A DNA stretch of 64,000 nt. Origin: Acidobacteriota bacterium. Its GTDB lineage: Bacteria > Acidobacteriota > Thermoanaerobaculia > UBA5066. Position numbers and translations under genes: made by a program. Each line of letters opens with the position of its first letter. Positions within the stretch are counted from its first letter, which is position 1. Under the pieces are notes generated by a model that did not search any database, was not told the origin of the DNA, and worked only from the letters and a program-made list of their open reading frames with translations. This document shows positions 1 through 7,714 of the stretch, one piece after another. The DNA lies in assembly GCA_016716715.1 (NCBI GenBank), contig JADJVE010000004.1:62001-126000 (forward strand). Direction: 5' to 3'.

Positions 1-1
1 C

Positions 2-169
2 ACCCGGGGCGTTCTGCACCTCAAGCGGGGCTTCATGCGGGCACCCCTCAATCGGCGGTCGGACGGCCTCTTCACCGATTCCGTGCTCGTCCTCGCCGTC
101 ACGCGCGGGCCGGACGGGCGCGTGGACTACCTCCACACCGAGCTTCACACGCTCGCGCGCAGGAACTGA
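2..169 (+). CDS. C-terminal end of an unidentified protein (partial)
   Basis: An open frame runs from the window edge to a TGA at 167-169 and encodes about 55 residues, ending in HTELHTLARRN. Codon choice (GGC, CTC, GTC, GCG) matches the genome, so it reads as the true tail of a gene that starts upstream. No domain is recognisable in so short a piece. It converges on the S9 peptidase gene, leaving a 24-base gap. Confidence 0.55.
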   Translation, partial: TRGVLHLKRGFMRAPLNRRSDGLFTDSVLVLAVTRGPDGRVDYLHTELHTLARRN

Positions 170-193
170 GGCCGTATCGCCGGAATCGCAGGC

Positions 194-2179
194 CTATTTC
201 AGCCGCGGCGCCAGCCAGTCGACCCACCGGCGGAAGACTTCCCGGGTGCGCACGGGGTCGCCCGGGAAATGGCCCTCGACCGGGATCGCGACGAACGACG
301 TCTCGACGCCGGCTTCCTTCAGCGCCCGGAAGAGCTTGAACGCCTGCGTGTACGGGACGCGGAAGTCGCCGGTGTCCGAAAGGATGAGCGTCGGCGTCTT
401 CGCCCGCGTCGCGTACGTGATCGGCGACTGCGCGCGGTAGAGCGCGTCGCCTCCGGCCGAGAACGGCGTCGCATTCCCCTTCATCGCGTACCGCATCTGG
501 ACGTTGAAGTCCGCGAAGGAGTACTGGTCCGCGAGGTCCGTCACGGGGGCGCCCGCGACCGCCGCCTTCCAGCGCGTGTCGTGTCCGATGAGCCAGCTCG
601 TCATGTACCCGCCGTAGGACCACCCCGACACCGCGATGCGCGCCGGGTCGACGAAGCCCTTCTTCACGAGGGCGTCGACGCCCGCGAGAACGTCCCGGCC
701 GGGGCCGTCGCCCGCGTCGTTGAAGATCGCGCGCTGGTAGGCGTTCCCGCGGTTGTCGCTCCCGCGGTAGTTGGGCATGAACACCGCCCAGCCCTGCGCG
801 GCGAACAGATGGGCCGGGGCCGGGAACGCGCGCGTCGACGCGGCCTGCGGACCGCCGTGGATGTAGAGGACGAGCGGGACCTTCGCGCCCGGCGCGAGGC
901 CCGGCGGCAGGACGACGACGCCGTCCTCCTCGAAGCCGTCCGGCCCCTTCCACGTGAACGTCTCGACCTTTCCGAGGTCGCGGCCGGCGATCTCGGCGTT
1001 CAGGTCGGTGAGGCGCTTCGGCGCGGACGCGGCCGACGCCATCCACCACAGCTCCCCGGGGCGCCCGGGCTCGCTCCCGACGAACGCGATCGAGCCGTTC
1101 GGGCCGACGGACGGGTCGACGAAGAACGACCATGCGGGATTGACGTCGCCGAGCTCGAGCCTCTTCGCGGGGCCGTCCAGCGGCGCCAGCCAGAGCGAGA
1201 TGTGCGTCCCGTCGTTGCCCCCGACGATCAGGGCCTTCCCGTCGGGCGTCCAGACGGACGCGTAGAGGCACCGGTCTATCGGCTTCGTGAGGTTTACTCC
1301 CTCGCCGCCGGCCGCCGACGTCACGTGAATGTCGTTCACGTTGTTCGGGTCGCGGTCGCGCGGGCACCAGTACGAGACCCTCGACCCGTCGGGCGAGAAG
1401 ACCGGGAACCCCTCGAAGTGCGTCTTGCCCGTCAGCGCGCGGATCGCGCCGGACTCGACGTCGAGGATCCGGACCGTGGCGGCGTCGTTGTCGCCCGAGT
1501 GCGGCGTCTCGACGCGGACGAACGCGAGGGACTTCCCGTCCGGCGACCACGACAGGGGCGAGGACGGCGGGCTGGGAGGAAGAGCCGCGGGCAGGCTCCA
1601 CGCGCCCGACGTCAGCCGCTTCGCCTCGCCGCCCTCGGCCGGAACGAGCCAGACGTGCACCGGCATCGGCGGCTCGGACACGTAGAGGCTGTCGCTGCCG
1701 ACCTCGAACAGGTCGTTGCCCTTCTCGATCTCGGCCTTGTTCGGCCGCTCGTCCTCGGCGGCGAAGGCGAACGCCTTGCCGTCGGGCCGCCACGCGAAGT
1801 GCTGGACGCCCGCCGGCGCGCTCGTCACCTTCCGGGCCTCGCCGCCCGCCATCGGCAGGACGAAGACCTGCGGCTTCGCGTCCTTCCCCGCCCCGTCGGC
1901 CGCGAGGAACGCGAGGCGGTCGCCGGACGGCGACCAGCGCGGGTGGGAGACGCCCTTGCGGTCGTGCGTGAGGGCGCGCATCGCGCCCGTCGCGGCGTCC
2001 ACGAGATTCAGCTCGGGCAGCCACTTGTTCTTCGCGGGGTCCGCGCGCGTCACGACGACGGCGATCGACTTGCCGTCCGGCGAGATCCGCGGCGACGACA
2101 GCCGGACGATCTTCTCGAAGTCGTCGACCGAGAAGCGCTTCTTCGCGGGAGCGGAGGCGGCCCCGGGCGCGGTCGGGCC
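194..2179 (-). CDS. S9 family (prolyl oligopeptidase-like) peptidase, 5' part lost to a frameshift
   Basis: Serine peptidase with an N-terminal beta-propeller of WSPDGK-type repeats and a C-terminal alpha/beta hydrolase domain. The nucleophile motif GWSYGGY is at about 604-624, the acidic residue lies in SDTGDFRVP (about 360-380) and the histidine in VEGHFPGD (about 265-280), so the triad looks intact. The family cleaves oligopeptides, usually in the periplasm or outside the cell. This frame has no start codon near its 5' end. Upstream of about 2180 the reading continues in another frame with a signal peptide and LamG-like domain. One extra G in the G4 run at 2178-2181 would join the two into one protein of about 890 residues. 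Confidence 0.85.
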   Translation of the reverse strand, partial: GPTAPGAASAPAKKRFSVDDFEKIVRLSSPRISPDGKSIAVVVTRADPAKNKWLPELNLVDAATGAMRALTHDRKGVSHPRWSPSGDRLAFLAADGAGKDAKPQVFVLPMAGGEARKVTSAPAGVQHFAWRPDGKAFAFAAEDERPNKAEIEKGNDLFEVGSDSLYVSEPPMPVHVWLVPAEGGEAKRLTSGAWSLPAALPPSPPSSPLSWSPDGKSLAFVRVETPHSGDNDAATVRILDVESGAIRALTGKTHFEGFPVFSPDGSRVSYWCPRDRDPNNVNDIHVTSAAGGEGVNLTKPIDRCLYASVWTPDGKALIVGGNDGTHISLWLAPLDGPAKRLELGDVNPAWSFFVDPSVGPNGSIAFVGSEPGRPGELWWMASAASAPKRLTDLNAEIAGRDLGKVETFTWKGPDGFEEDGVVVLPPGLAPGAKVPLVLYIHGGPQAASTRAFPAPAHLFAAQGWAVFMPNYRGSDNRGNAYQRAIFNDAGDGPGRDVLAGVDALVKKGFVDPARIAVSGWSYGGYMTSWLIGHDTRWKAAVAGAPVTDLADQYSFADFNVQMRYAMKGNATPFSAGGDALYRAQSPITYATRAKTPTLILSDTGDFRVPYTQAFKLFRALKEAGVETSFVAIPVEGHFPGDPVRTREVFRRWVDWLAPRLK

Positions 2180-2181
2180 CC

Positions 2182-2880
2182 GCTCGAGGATTCCACCCTC
2201 AGGTTCGAGAAGTATCCGTCGGTCGACGCGTGGGACCAGAGCGCGACCGCGCCCTGGGCGGCGCCGAGCTTGAGGTCCTTCACGACGAGCGCGGGGTTTG
2301 CGGCCCCGTTCACGTAGAGACGCGCCGTGGTCCCCGACACGACGATCTTCATCGACGTCCAGGCGCCCGTCTCGAGGTCGGCGTACGCCTCGTAAACGCC
2401 CGGGCTCTCTTTCCGCAGCCGGTGCCAGGGGAAATCCGGCAGCGACTCGTACTGCACGGAACGGTTGCGTCTCAGCTGGTCGTCCGCGCGGCCGTTCGTG
2501 GGGCGCAGGTAGACGATCTCCCCGCGCGCGCCGCTCTCCGAGAGCCGGAACTCGACGCCGATGAAGCCCCTCGAGTCGGCGGGCGCGCCGGCGCGCGGCG
2601 CGCCCGCGACGTCGACCTCGATGGTGCCATCCCCGAAGTCCGCCCCGGTCACGATCGCGACCACGGCCTTGTCCGCGGAGCCCGGCGCGGCCGAAGGCGC
2701 CAGGTGCACCGCGCGCCTTCCCCGATACGTTACGACCTCGGCGGCTCCGCCGACGACTTCGAGACCACTCGGTGTGTCGAGGCGGTGCGCCGTCGAAGCG
2801 GCCGGAGGGACCGCGGGGGGCGCCGCCGCCGCTGCGGAAATCCAGAGACACGAGGCCAGGACAAGTCCGCGACCGTACAT
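2182..2880 (-). CDS. Signal peptide plus LamG/DUF1080-like domain, N-terminal part of the frameshifted S9 peptidase gene
   Basis: Starts with a clear signal peptide (MYGRGLVLASCLWISAAAAA) and continues as a concanavalin-like beta-sandwich of the LamG/DUF1080 type: GFIGVEFRLSESGARGEIVYLRP, then GAWTSMKIVVSG and a final YFSNLRVE strand. Such domains bind or process sugars or act as adhesion modules. The frame loses sense after SNLRVESSSG at about 2185 and the peptidase continues in the next frame. The LamG/S9 fusion is unusual. Two ancestral genes that abut is the other explanation, but then the peptidase would have no start codon or signal peptide. Confidence 0.7.
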
Positions 2881-2944
2881 GGATCCTCCATGCGAACCGG
2901 CAGTATGTTCGTCGAGGGATCCTACGCAGGCGGGGGGCGAAGGT

Positions 2945-3307
2945 TTAACAGGAGGAGCCGTCGGACCGCGCTTCGCGTGCCGGCCTGCTGCGCCGCACCG
3001 CCTCGCGTCTCCCGAGCTCCTCCCGGACCTCCCGGACGAACTGCGCCTCGAGCGCCGCGCGCACCCGGGCCTCGGCCGCGACGCGGGAGGCCTCGATGAG
3101 AGCGCTGCACTCAGGGCAGGCGAGAGGCCTTACCCATGCGCCGGCGACGCCGTGGACGCAGGGGATCCCGGGCAGCGCGAGCGCGATCTCACGTTTCCGG
3201 GCGGCGATCCCGTCGGGATCCCATCGACTCCGGAAGCCAAGCACGAGGCGGCCCAGCAGCTCGATTCGCGTGCCCCGAACATAGTCCCGGCCCGGCGAAT
3301 GAGCCAC
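2945..3307 (-). CDS. Small Cys-containing hypothetical protein
   Basis: A frame of about 120 residues from a GTG at 3307 to a TAA at 2945. It holds CVHG and LACPEC, which could form a small zinc knuckle, followed by a charged helical tail (EASRVAAEARVRAALEAQF). An upstream ATG at 3385 lies inside tRNA-Pro and was rejected as start. No family is recognised and the ribosome-binding site is poor. It fills an otherwise empty stretch between the tRNA and the peptidase gene. It may be a real small gene or a chance frame. Confidence 0.35.
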   Translation of the reverse strand: MAHSPGRDYVRGTRIELLGRLVLGFRSRWDPDGIAARKREIALALPGIPCVHGVAGAWVRPLACPECSALIEASRVAAEARVRAALEAQFVREVREELGRREAVRRSRPAREARSDGSSC

Positions 3308-3340
3308 TCCAGGGGAATTGCTCGCGGTGACGAGAGGAAA

Positions 3341-3417
3341 TGGTCGGGACGGTGGGATTCGAACCCACGACCCCTTGAACCCCATTCAAGTACGCTACCA
3401 GGCTGCGCCACGTCCCG
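3341..3417 (-). tRNA. tRNA-Pro (anticodon GGG)
   Basis: On the minus strand the acceptor stem CGGGACG pairs with CGTCCCG, followed by discriminator A and an encoded CCA (complement of 3341-3343). The D arm reads GCGCAGCCTGGTAGCG, the anticodon stem CTTGA/TCAAG encloses the loop ATGGGGT with anticodon GGG, and the T arm contains GGTTCGAATCC. Length is 77 nt with no variable-arm anomaly. Confidence 0.96.
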
Positions 3418-3464
3418 ACCGGAGACACGCGTCGAAAGGCCGTAAAGCCCTTCGGGGGTAGCGG

Positions 3465-3492
3465 TTTATACCACGCTGCCGAGCCCGTTGCA
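3465..3492 (-). promoter_or_regulatory. Possible sigma70-type promoter for tRNA-Pro
   Basis: On the minus strand TGCAAC (complement of 3487-3492) is separated by 16 bases from TATAAA (complement of 3465-3470), about 45 bases upstream of the tRNA 5' end. The -35 box is weak, so this is only a candidate. Confidence 0.3.
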
Positions 3493-3494
3493 GG

Positions 3495-4208
3495 TCAGTG
3501 GCAGGGCGCGTCCGCCGACGCCGGCGCGGCCCCGCCCATGTGCAGGTAGCGCATGACCGGGACGCCGAAGCCACGCGCGATCGTGAGCGCCGCGAACGCG
3601 ACGAGGAGGACGCCGGCGATCCGCGCGACGTTCCTCCTCCACACGGCCGACAGCATCGACCCGAACGCGGCCGAGAGGAGCAGCGCCGGCACCGTCCCGA
3701 GCCCCACGCCCGCCATCGTGAGCGCGCCCTTGAGCGGGCTGCCCGTCGCCGCCGCCGCGCCGACGCCCGCGTAGACGAGCGGGCACGGGAAGAATCCCAT
3801 CGCCATCCCGACCACGAGCGGGAATCCCGCGGGCCGCTGCTGGAGGAGCGGGCCCATCACGCGCGCCCAGTGCGGCGCGAGCCAGCGCGACAGCGCGTCG
3901 TCGCCGCGCCCGAGGAGGCCGAGGAGGGCGAGGCCCGCGAAGAGAAGCGCGAGACCCGCGGCCACCGTCACGATACGTCCGCCCATCGAGAGCGCCGCGC
4001 TCTTCACGATCGCGCCGCCGAGGGCTCCGGCGAGCGCGCCCAGGAACATGTACGACGTGGCCTTGCCGAGCTGAAGGAGGAGCTGGCTGGCGAGGAGCCT
4101 CCAGCTGCGCGCGCCCGCCGACGCGGCGGCGGCAAACCCGCCGCACATCCCGACGCAATGCGCGGACGCGGCGAACGTGAGGGCGGCGGCGACGGCGAAC
4201 TCGTTCAC
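3495..4208 (-). CDS. TauE/SafE-like (UreH-type) membrane protein of the cbb3 oxidase cluster
   Basis: A polytopic membrane protein of 237 residues. It begins with HCVGMCGGF, the signature of the sulfite exporter TauE/SafE family branch commonly encoded with ccoS and ccoI and thought to help copper supply for cbb3 oxidase. A second matching loop, MGFFPCPLVYAGVG, lies in the middle, giving the usual two-fold repeat of about 3+3 helices. The GTG start at 4208 overlaps the stop of the ATPase gene (GTGA), so the two are translationally coupled. A final HMGG and CH could contribute metal ligands. Metal specificity cannot be read from sequence. Confidence 0.85.
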   Translation of the reverse strand: MNEFAVAAALTFAASAHCVGMCGGFAAAASAGARSWRLLASQLLLQLGKATSYMFLGALAGALGGAIVKSAALSMGGRIVTVAAGLALLFAGLALLGLLGRGDDALSRWLAPHWARVMGPLLQQRPAGFPLVVGMAMGFFPCPLVYAGVGAAAATGSPLKGALTMAGVGLGTVPALLLSAAFGSMLSAVWRRNVARIAGVLLVAFAALTIARGFGVPVMRYLHMGGAAPASADAPCH

Positions 4209-6304
4209 GCGGAGACTCCCGGCAGCGGGAAGCGGGTCAACCGCTGCGAGTGGACGACGACGAGAAGGCTCGACGCGATCATCGCGACCGCCCCGAAGAG
4301 CGGGTGCAGGAGGCCGCAGACGGCGAGCGTGATCCCGATGCCGTTGTAGAAGAAGGCCCAGAAGAGGTTCAAGTGCGCGGTCCGGACCGTCCGGTGCGCG
4401 AGGTCGATCGTCCAGGGCAGCTTTCGGAGGTCGCCGCCGAGGATCGTCACGTCCGCGACCTCGCGCGCGAGGTCCGTGCCGGACTCCAGAGTGACGCCCG
4501 CCGACGCGACGCCGAGGGCCGGCGCGTCGTTGATCCCGTCGCCCACCATCACGGGCGACTCCCCTGCCCGCACCGAGGAACGGATCACGTCCAGCTTCCC
4601 CTCCGGCGAGAGGCCGCCGGCCGCGCGAAGGCCCGGAAAGTCCGCCGCGAAGGACGTGACGCGGGAAGGAAGATCTCCGGAGAGAACCTCGATGGAGAGT
4701 CCGCGTCCCCGGAGCGCGGCGACGGCCTCGGCGGATTCGGGACGGGTGCGATCGGAGAAGAGAAGAGTTCCTGCGAAAGTGCCCGAGCACGAGACATAGG
4801 CCGCTGCGAAACCCGGGGGCGCCGACGCGTCGGGAGCGCCTGCAAACGCGGCGGTTCCCACGCGAACGACCTCGCCGCCGATTCGCCCCTCCACGCCTTG
4901 CCCCGGCCGCGCCCTGAATTCATCCACCTTCAAAGAAATCTTCTCTTCTCTTTTCTTTTCTCCGGCGCCCGCGGCCGAGCAGATCGCACGGCCCACGGGA
5001 TGTTCGCTGCCGTGCTCGAGAGCCGCCGCGAGAGCGAGGAGGCCGTCGCGGTCGAACCCTTGAGCAGGGCGCACGTCCGCGAGGGAGAGGATGCCGGTCG
5101 TGAGCGTGCCTGTCTTGTCGAGGAAGACGCGCTTCGCCCGCGCCAGCGCCTCGAACACCGCCCCCGAGCGCACGAGAACGCCTGCCGCCGCGGCCCGCCC
5201 GACGGCGGCCGTCGAGGCGAGAGGCGTCGCGATGCCGATCGCGCACGGGCAGGCGATGAGGAGGACCGAGAGCGCGTTCATGAGGCCTTCGCCGGGGCCG
5301 GCGCGATGCGTCCAGTACGCGAGCGTGCCGGCCGCGACGAGGAGGACGAACGGCACGAACGCGGCGGAGAGCCGGTCGACGAGCGGCGCGAGCGTGTAGC
5401 GGCCCGCGCGCGACTCGGCGACGAGCTTCACGAGGCGCGCGACGGTCGTCTCGGGCCCGGTGCGCCGGGCTTCGATCAGAAGGCTCCCGTCCTGGTTCAG
5501 CGTGCCGGCCGCCACGTGGTCGCCCGGGCCGCGCGAGGCGGGGACGCTCTCCCCGGTGATCTCGGCCTCGGAGACGCTCGCCGTCCCGTCCACGATCGTG
5601 CCGTCCACGGCGATGCGCTCGCCGGGGCGGACGCGGATGACGTCGCCGGGGCGCAGCGCGTCCACGCTGACGCGTTCCTCGAGGCCATTCACGACCCGCG
5701 ACGCCTCCGACGGGAGCTCCTGGACGAGCGCGACGAGCGCGTCGGTCGTTCGGGCGCGCGAGGAGGCCTCCAGGTATCGCCCGATCGTGACGAAGAGGAG
5801 AATTCCCATGGCCGTGTCGAGGTAGATCGGGCCGCCGCCCGACAGGACGGAGCGGACCGAGAGCGCGAAGGCGGCGGCGACGCCGATCACGATGAGCGCG
5901 TCGGTGTCGAGGCTCCGGTCCTTCAGGCGCTTGAGTCCGCGGTTCAGGAACGGCAGGCCGAGGAGAAACAGCGCCGGCGTCGCGAGGACGAGGAGCGCCC
6001 ACCGGACCCACGCCTCGCCCGCGGCGCGGTCCGTCTCGGCGCCGCGCGTGTAGAGGACGAAGCTGCACATCATGACGTTCATGGCGAGAAACGCGCCGAC
6101 GCCGACCGCCATGAGGAGGCCCGAGACCTGCCCGTGCCCGGAGGCGCCGCCCGTCAGCCGGTGCGCGAGGGCGCAGCCGCCGCAGCAGTAGCAGGGGCCG
6201 CTCGGGAGACGGAAGAGGCCCGCGACCGGGAGACCGCAGTGCGCGCAGAGCGGCAGCGGCGGAAGCGTCTGGCTGGACGCCGCGACGGCCGCGACCGCGC
6301 TCAA
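4205..6304 (-). CDS. ccoI: CcoI/CopA2-type copper P1B-ATPase
   Basis: A heavy-metal P-type ATPase of 699 residues that probably exports copper for assembly of the cbb3 oxidase CuB site. The N-terminus carries a Cys cluster (C20, C23, C38, C40, C41, C44) as in CcoI/FixI. The ion-binding CPC is at about residue 350 (IACPCAIGIATP), the phosphorylated Asp in DKTGTLT at about 395, and the hinge GDGINDAPALG at about 587. The start is TTG at 6304, overlapping the previous stop as TTGA. Two arms of the dispersed inverted motif lie in its nucleotide-binding domain (4754-4962), where they encode GTFAGTLLFSD and EKISLKVDEF without breaking the frame. Confidence 0.93.
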   Translation of the reverse strand: MSAVAAVAASSQTLPPLPLCAHCGLPVAGLFRLPSGPCYCCGGCALAHRLTGGASGHGQVSGLLMAVGVGAFLAMNVMMCSFVLYTRGAETDRAAGEAWVRWALLVLATPALFLLGLPFLNRGLKRLKDRSLDTDALIVIGVAAAFALSVRSVLSGGGPIYLDTAMGILLFVTIGRYLEASSRARTTDALVALVQELPSEASRVVNGLEERVSVDALRPGDVIRVRPGERIAVDGTIVDGTASVSEAEITGESVPASRGPGDHVAAGTLNQDGSLLIEARRTGPETTVARLVKLVAESRAGRYTLAPLVDRLSAAFVPFVLLVAAGTLAYWTHRAGPGEGLMNALSVLLIACPCAIGIATPLASTAAVGRAAAAGVLVRSGAVFEALARAKRVFLDKTGTLTTGILSLADVRPAQGFDRDGLLALAAALEHGSEHPVGRAICSAAGAGEKKREEKISLKVDEFRARPGQGVEGRIGGEVVRVGTAAFAGAPDASAPPGFAAAYVSCSGTFAGTLLFSDRTRPESAEAVAALRGRGLSIEVLSGDLPSRVTSFAADFPGLRAAGGLSPEGKLDVIRSSVRAGESPVMVGDGINDAPALGVASAGVTLESGTDLAREVADVTILGGDLRKLPWTIDLAHRTVRTAHLNLFWAFFYNGIGITLAVCGLLHPLFGAVAMIASSLLVVVHSQRLTRFPLPGVSA
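4754..4962. repeat. Paired inverted A/T-rich motif, element E1 (inside ccoI)
   Basis: Left arm 4754-4781, which reads CACTTTCGCAGGAACTCTTC on the minus strand. Right arm 4925-4962 reads CACCTTCAAAGAAATCTTC and then a pure pyrimidine tract of about 20 bases. The arms share an outer TCTTCTCTTCTC tail. The 143 bases between them are normal ccoI coding sequence. Confidence 0.7.
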
Positions 6305-6486
6305 CGCCGGGGCGCCGGGGTCGCGACGGGCTGGCCCGTCTCGAGGTTGAGGAGGACGGGGTTTGCCTTGCGCGCGCCGAGCCAGACCCAGATCAGGCCC
6401 GCGATCGCGGCGAACGAGACGATCCAGAGGAGCGCGTAGAGGACGCGCCCCTCGCTCGGGTGAAACGAGGCCTTCGGCGTCTTCAT
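6301..6486 (-). CDS. Small single-pass membrane protein between ccoG and ccoI
   Basis: Encodes 61 residues with one membrane helix (YALLWIVSFAAIAGLIWVWL) and a short Pro-rich tail. Position matches ccoH/fixH in other cbb3 clusters, but it lacks the periplasmic domain of FixH. It overlaps ccoG by 4 bases (ATGA) and the ATPase by 4 (TTGA), so it is surely translated. It may be a reduced FixH-like assembly factor; that is inference from position. Confidence 0.75.
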   Translation of the reverse strand: MKTPKASFHPSEGRVLYALLWIVSFAAIAGLIWVWLGARKANPVLLNLETGQPVATPAPRR

Positions 6487-7712
6487 CAGCCCTTCCTCCC
6501 CGCGACGAACAGCGCGGCGGGAAACGTCTCCGAACGGTCCTTCGCCTTGACGGTCAACGTGAACGGAACGACGCTCGACGCAACTTCCGCCCGCGGCACG
6601 CGCACCGTGATCGTGAACCTCTTCTCCGTGCCCGCCGGGACGCTCGGATCCTGCATCCCGTCGAGGGCGACGTCCTTCGGCAGGCCCTCGGACGTCACGC
6701 TCAGGGCCACCGGGGTCTTCCCCTTGTTCGTGGCGCGAAGGAGGAACCGCGACTCCGCGAACTCGGAGGGCCCGGCGGCCTGCTCCATGTAGACCGGCGA
6801 GAGACGGAAGGAGACGTCCTGACGGAGCGCGATCGCGAGGACGAGCGCGACGCCGAAGCCGACGGTCGACACCGCGACGAGGACGCGCTTGGCGTCCCAA
6901 TGCTTCAGGCTCGCGCTCCCGAAGTCGAACGCGAGGAGGCCTGGGCGTTTCTTCTTGCCAAGGATCAGGTTGCAGGAGTCGATGCAGTTGCCGCAGCGCG
7001 TGCACTCGATCTGGTACGGGCCGTTGCGGATGTCGATCTCCATCGGGCAGACCTTCGCGCAGAGGTTGCACTGGATGCACGGGCCCGTCGTCTCGTCGAA
7101 CGTCACGTGGAGGCTCCGGCCGTCCTCGAGGATGCCCTGCAGCAGGCCGTACGGGCACGCGGACCGGCAGAAACCCTCGCGCAGGAACGCGAAGTCGAGG
7201 AAGAAGAAGACGGCGGTGAGAACCCCCAGGAGACCGACCCACGGACCGACGTCGAAGCGCGCGAGCCGCCGGACGACCTCGGGCAGCGGCGCGAAATATG
7301 CCATGAAAAGGACGGAGAAGAGGACCGAGACGGGCGCCAGCAGCCCGAGCGACACGACGCGCACCGCGGCCCCTCTTCCATTCGCAGAGATCTTCCGGGC
7401 AATCCTCTTCGCGAGCGCGTCGAGGTCGTTCGCGAACTCGGAGAAGACCATCTGCGGGCACGCGTACGCGCAGTAGACGCGCCCGAGGATGAGCGACGCG
7501 GCCCCGACGAGCCACATCGCGAACATGAGCGCGAGCCAGATCAGCGTCCACTCGTCCAGCCAGATCTCGTTCCGGAAGAAATAGAAGCGGCTGATCGTGA
7601 AGTCGAACCGGAAGAGGTCGAAGAGCGGAAGCAGCGCGAAGACGACGAGGAACCCCAGCTGGATGAGTCTCCGCTGCTTTGTGAACCGTCCCGTCCACCC
7701 CGGAAGTGCCAT
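6486..7712 (-). CDS. ccoG: Cytochrome c oxidase accessory protein CcoG (FixG/RdxA family)
   Basis: A membrane iron-sulfur protein of 408 residues needed for cbb3 maturation; CcoG of Rhodobacter reduces copper before delivery to the oxidase. There are about five membrane helices, a YACPQMVF motif, a RSACPYG motif, then two ferredoxin-type clusters (CIQCNLCAKVCP and CTRCGNCIDSC) and a C-terminal Ig-like FixG_C domain (residues about 290-405). The chosen ATG at 7712 lies two bases after the stop of the flavoprotein gene. An in-frame extension to 8234 was rejected because it runs antisense-like through that gene. Confidence 0.93.
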   Translation of the reverse strand: MALPGWTGRFTKQRRLIQLGFLVVFALLPLFDLFRFDFTISRFYFFRNEIWLDEWTLIWLALMFAMWLVGAASLILGRVYCAYACPQMVFSEFANDLDALAKRIARKISANGRGAAVRVVSLGLLAPVSVLFSVLFMAYFAPLPEVVRRLARFDVGPWVGLLGVLTAVFFFLDFAFLREGFCRSACPYGLLQGILEDGRSLHVTFDETTGPCIQCNLCAKVCPMEIDIRNGPYQIECTRCGNCIDSCNLILGKKKRPGLLAFDFGSASLKHWDAKRVLVAVSTVGFGVALVLAIALRQDVSFRLSPVYMEQAAGPSEFAESRFLLRATNKGKTPVALSVTSEGLPKDVALDGMQDPSVPAGTEKRFTITVRVPRAEVASSVVPFTLTVKAKDRSETFPAALFVAGRKG

Positions 7713-7714
7713 GG

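Noticed and set aside
2180..2851. Upstream in-frame extension of the S9 peptidase to an ATG at 2851
   Set aside because: The translation is Arg/Gly-rich out-of-frame sequence, whereas the other frame gives a good signal peptide and LamG domain.
4250..6439. Open frame of 729 codons opposite ccoI
   Set aside because: Shadow of the ATPase gene; no recognisable protein features.
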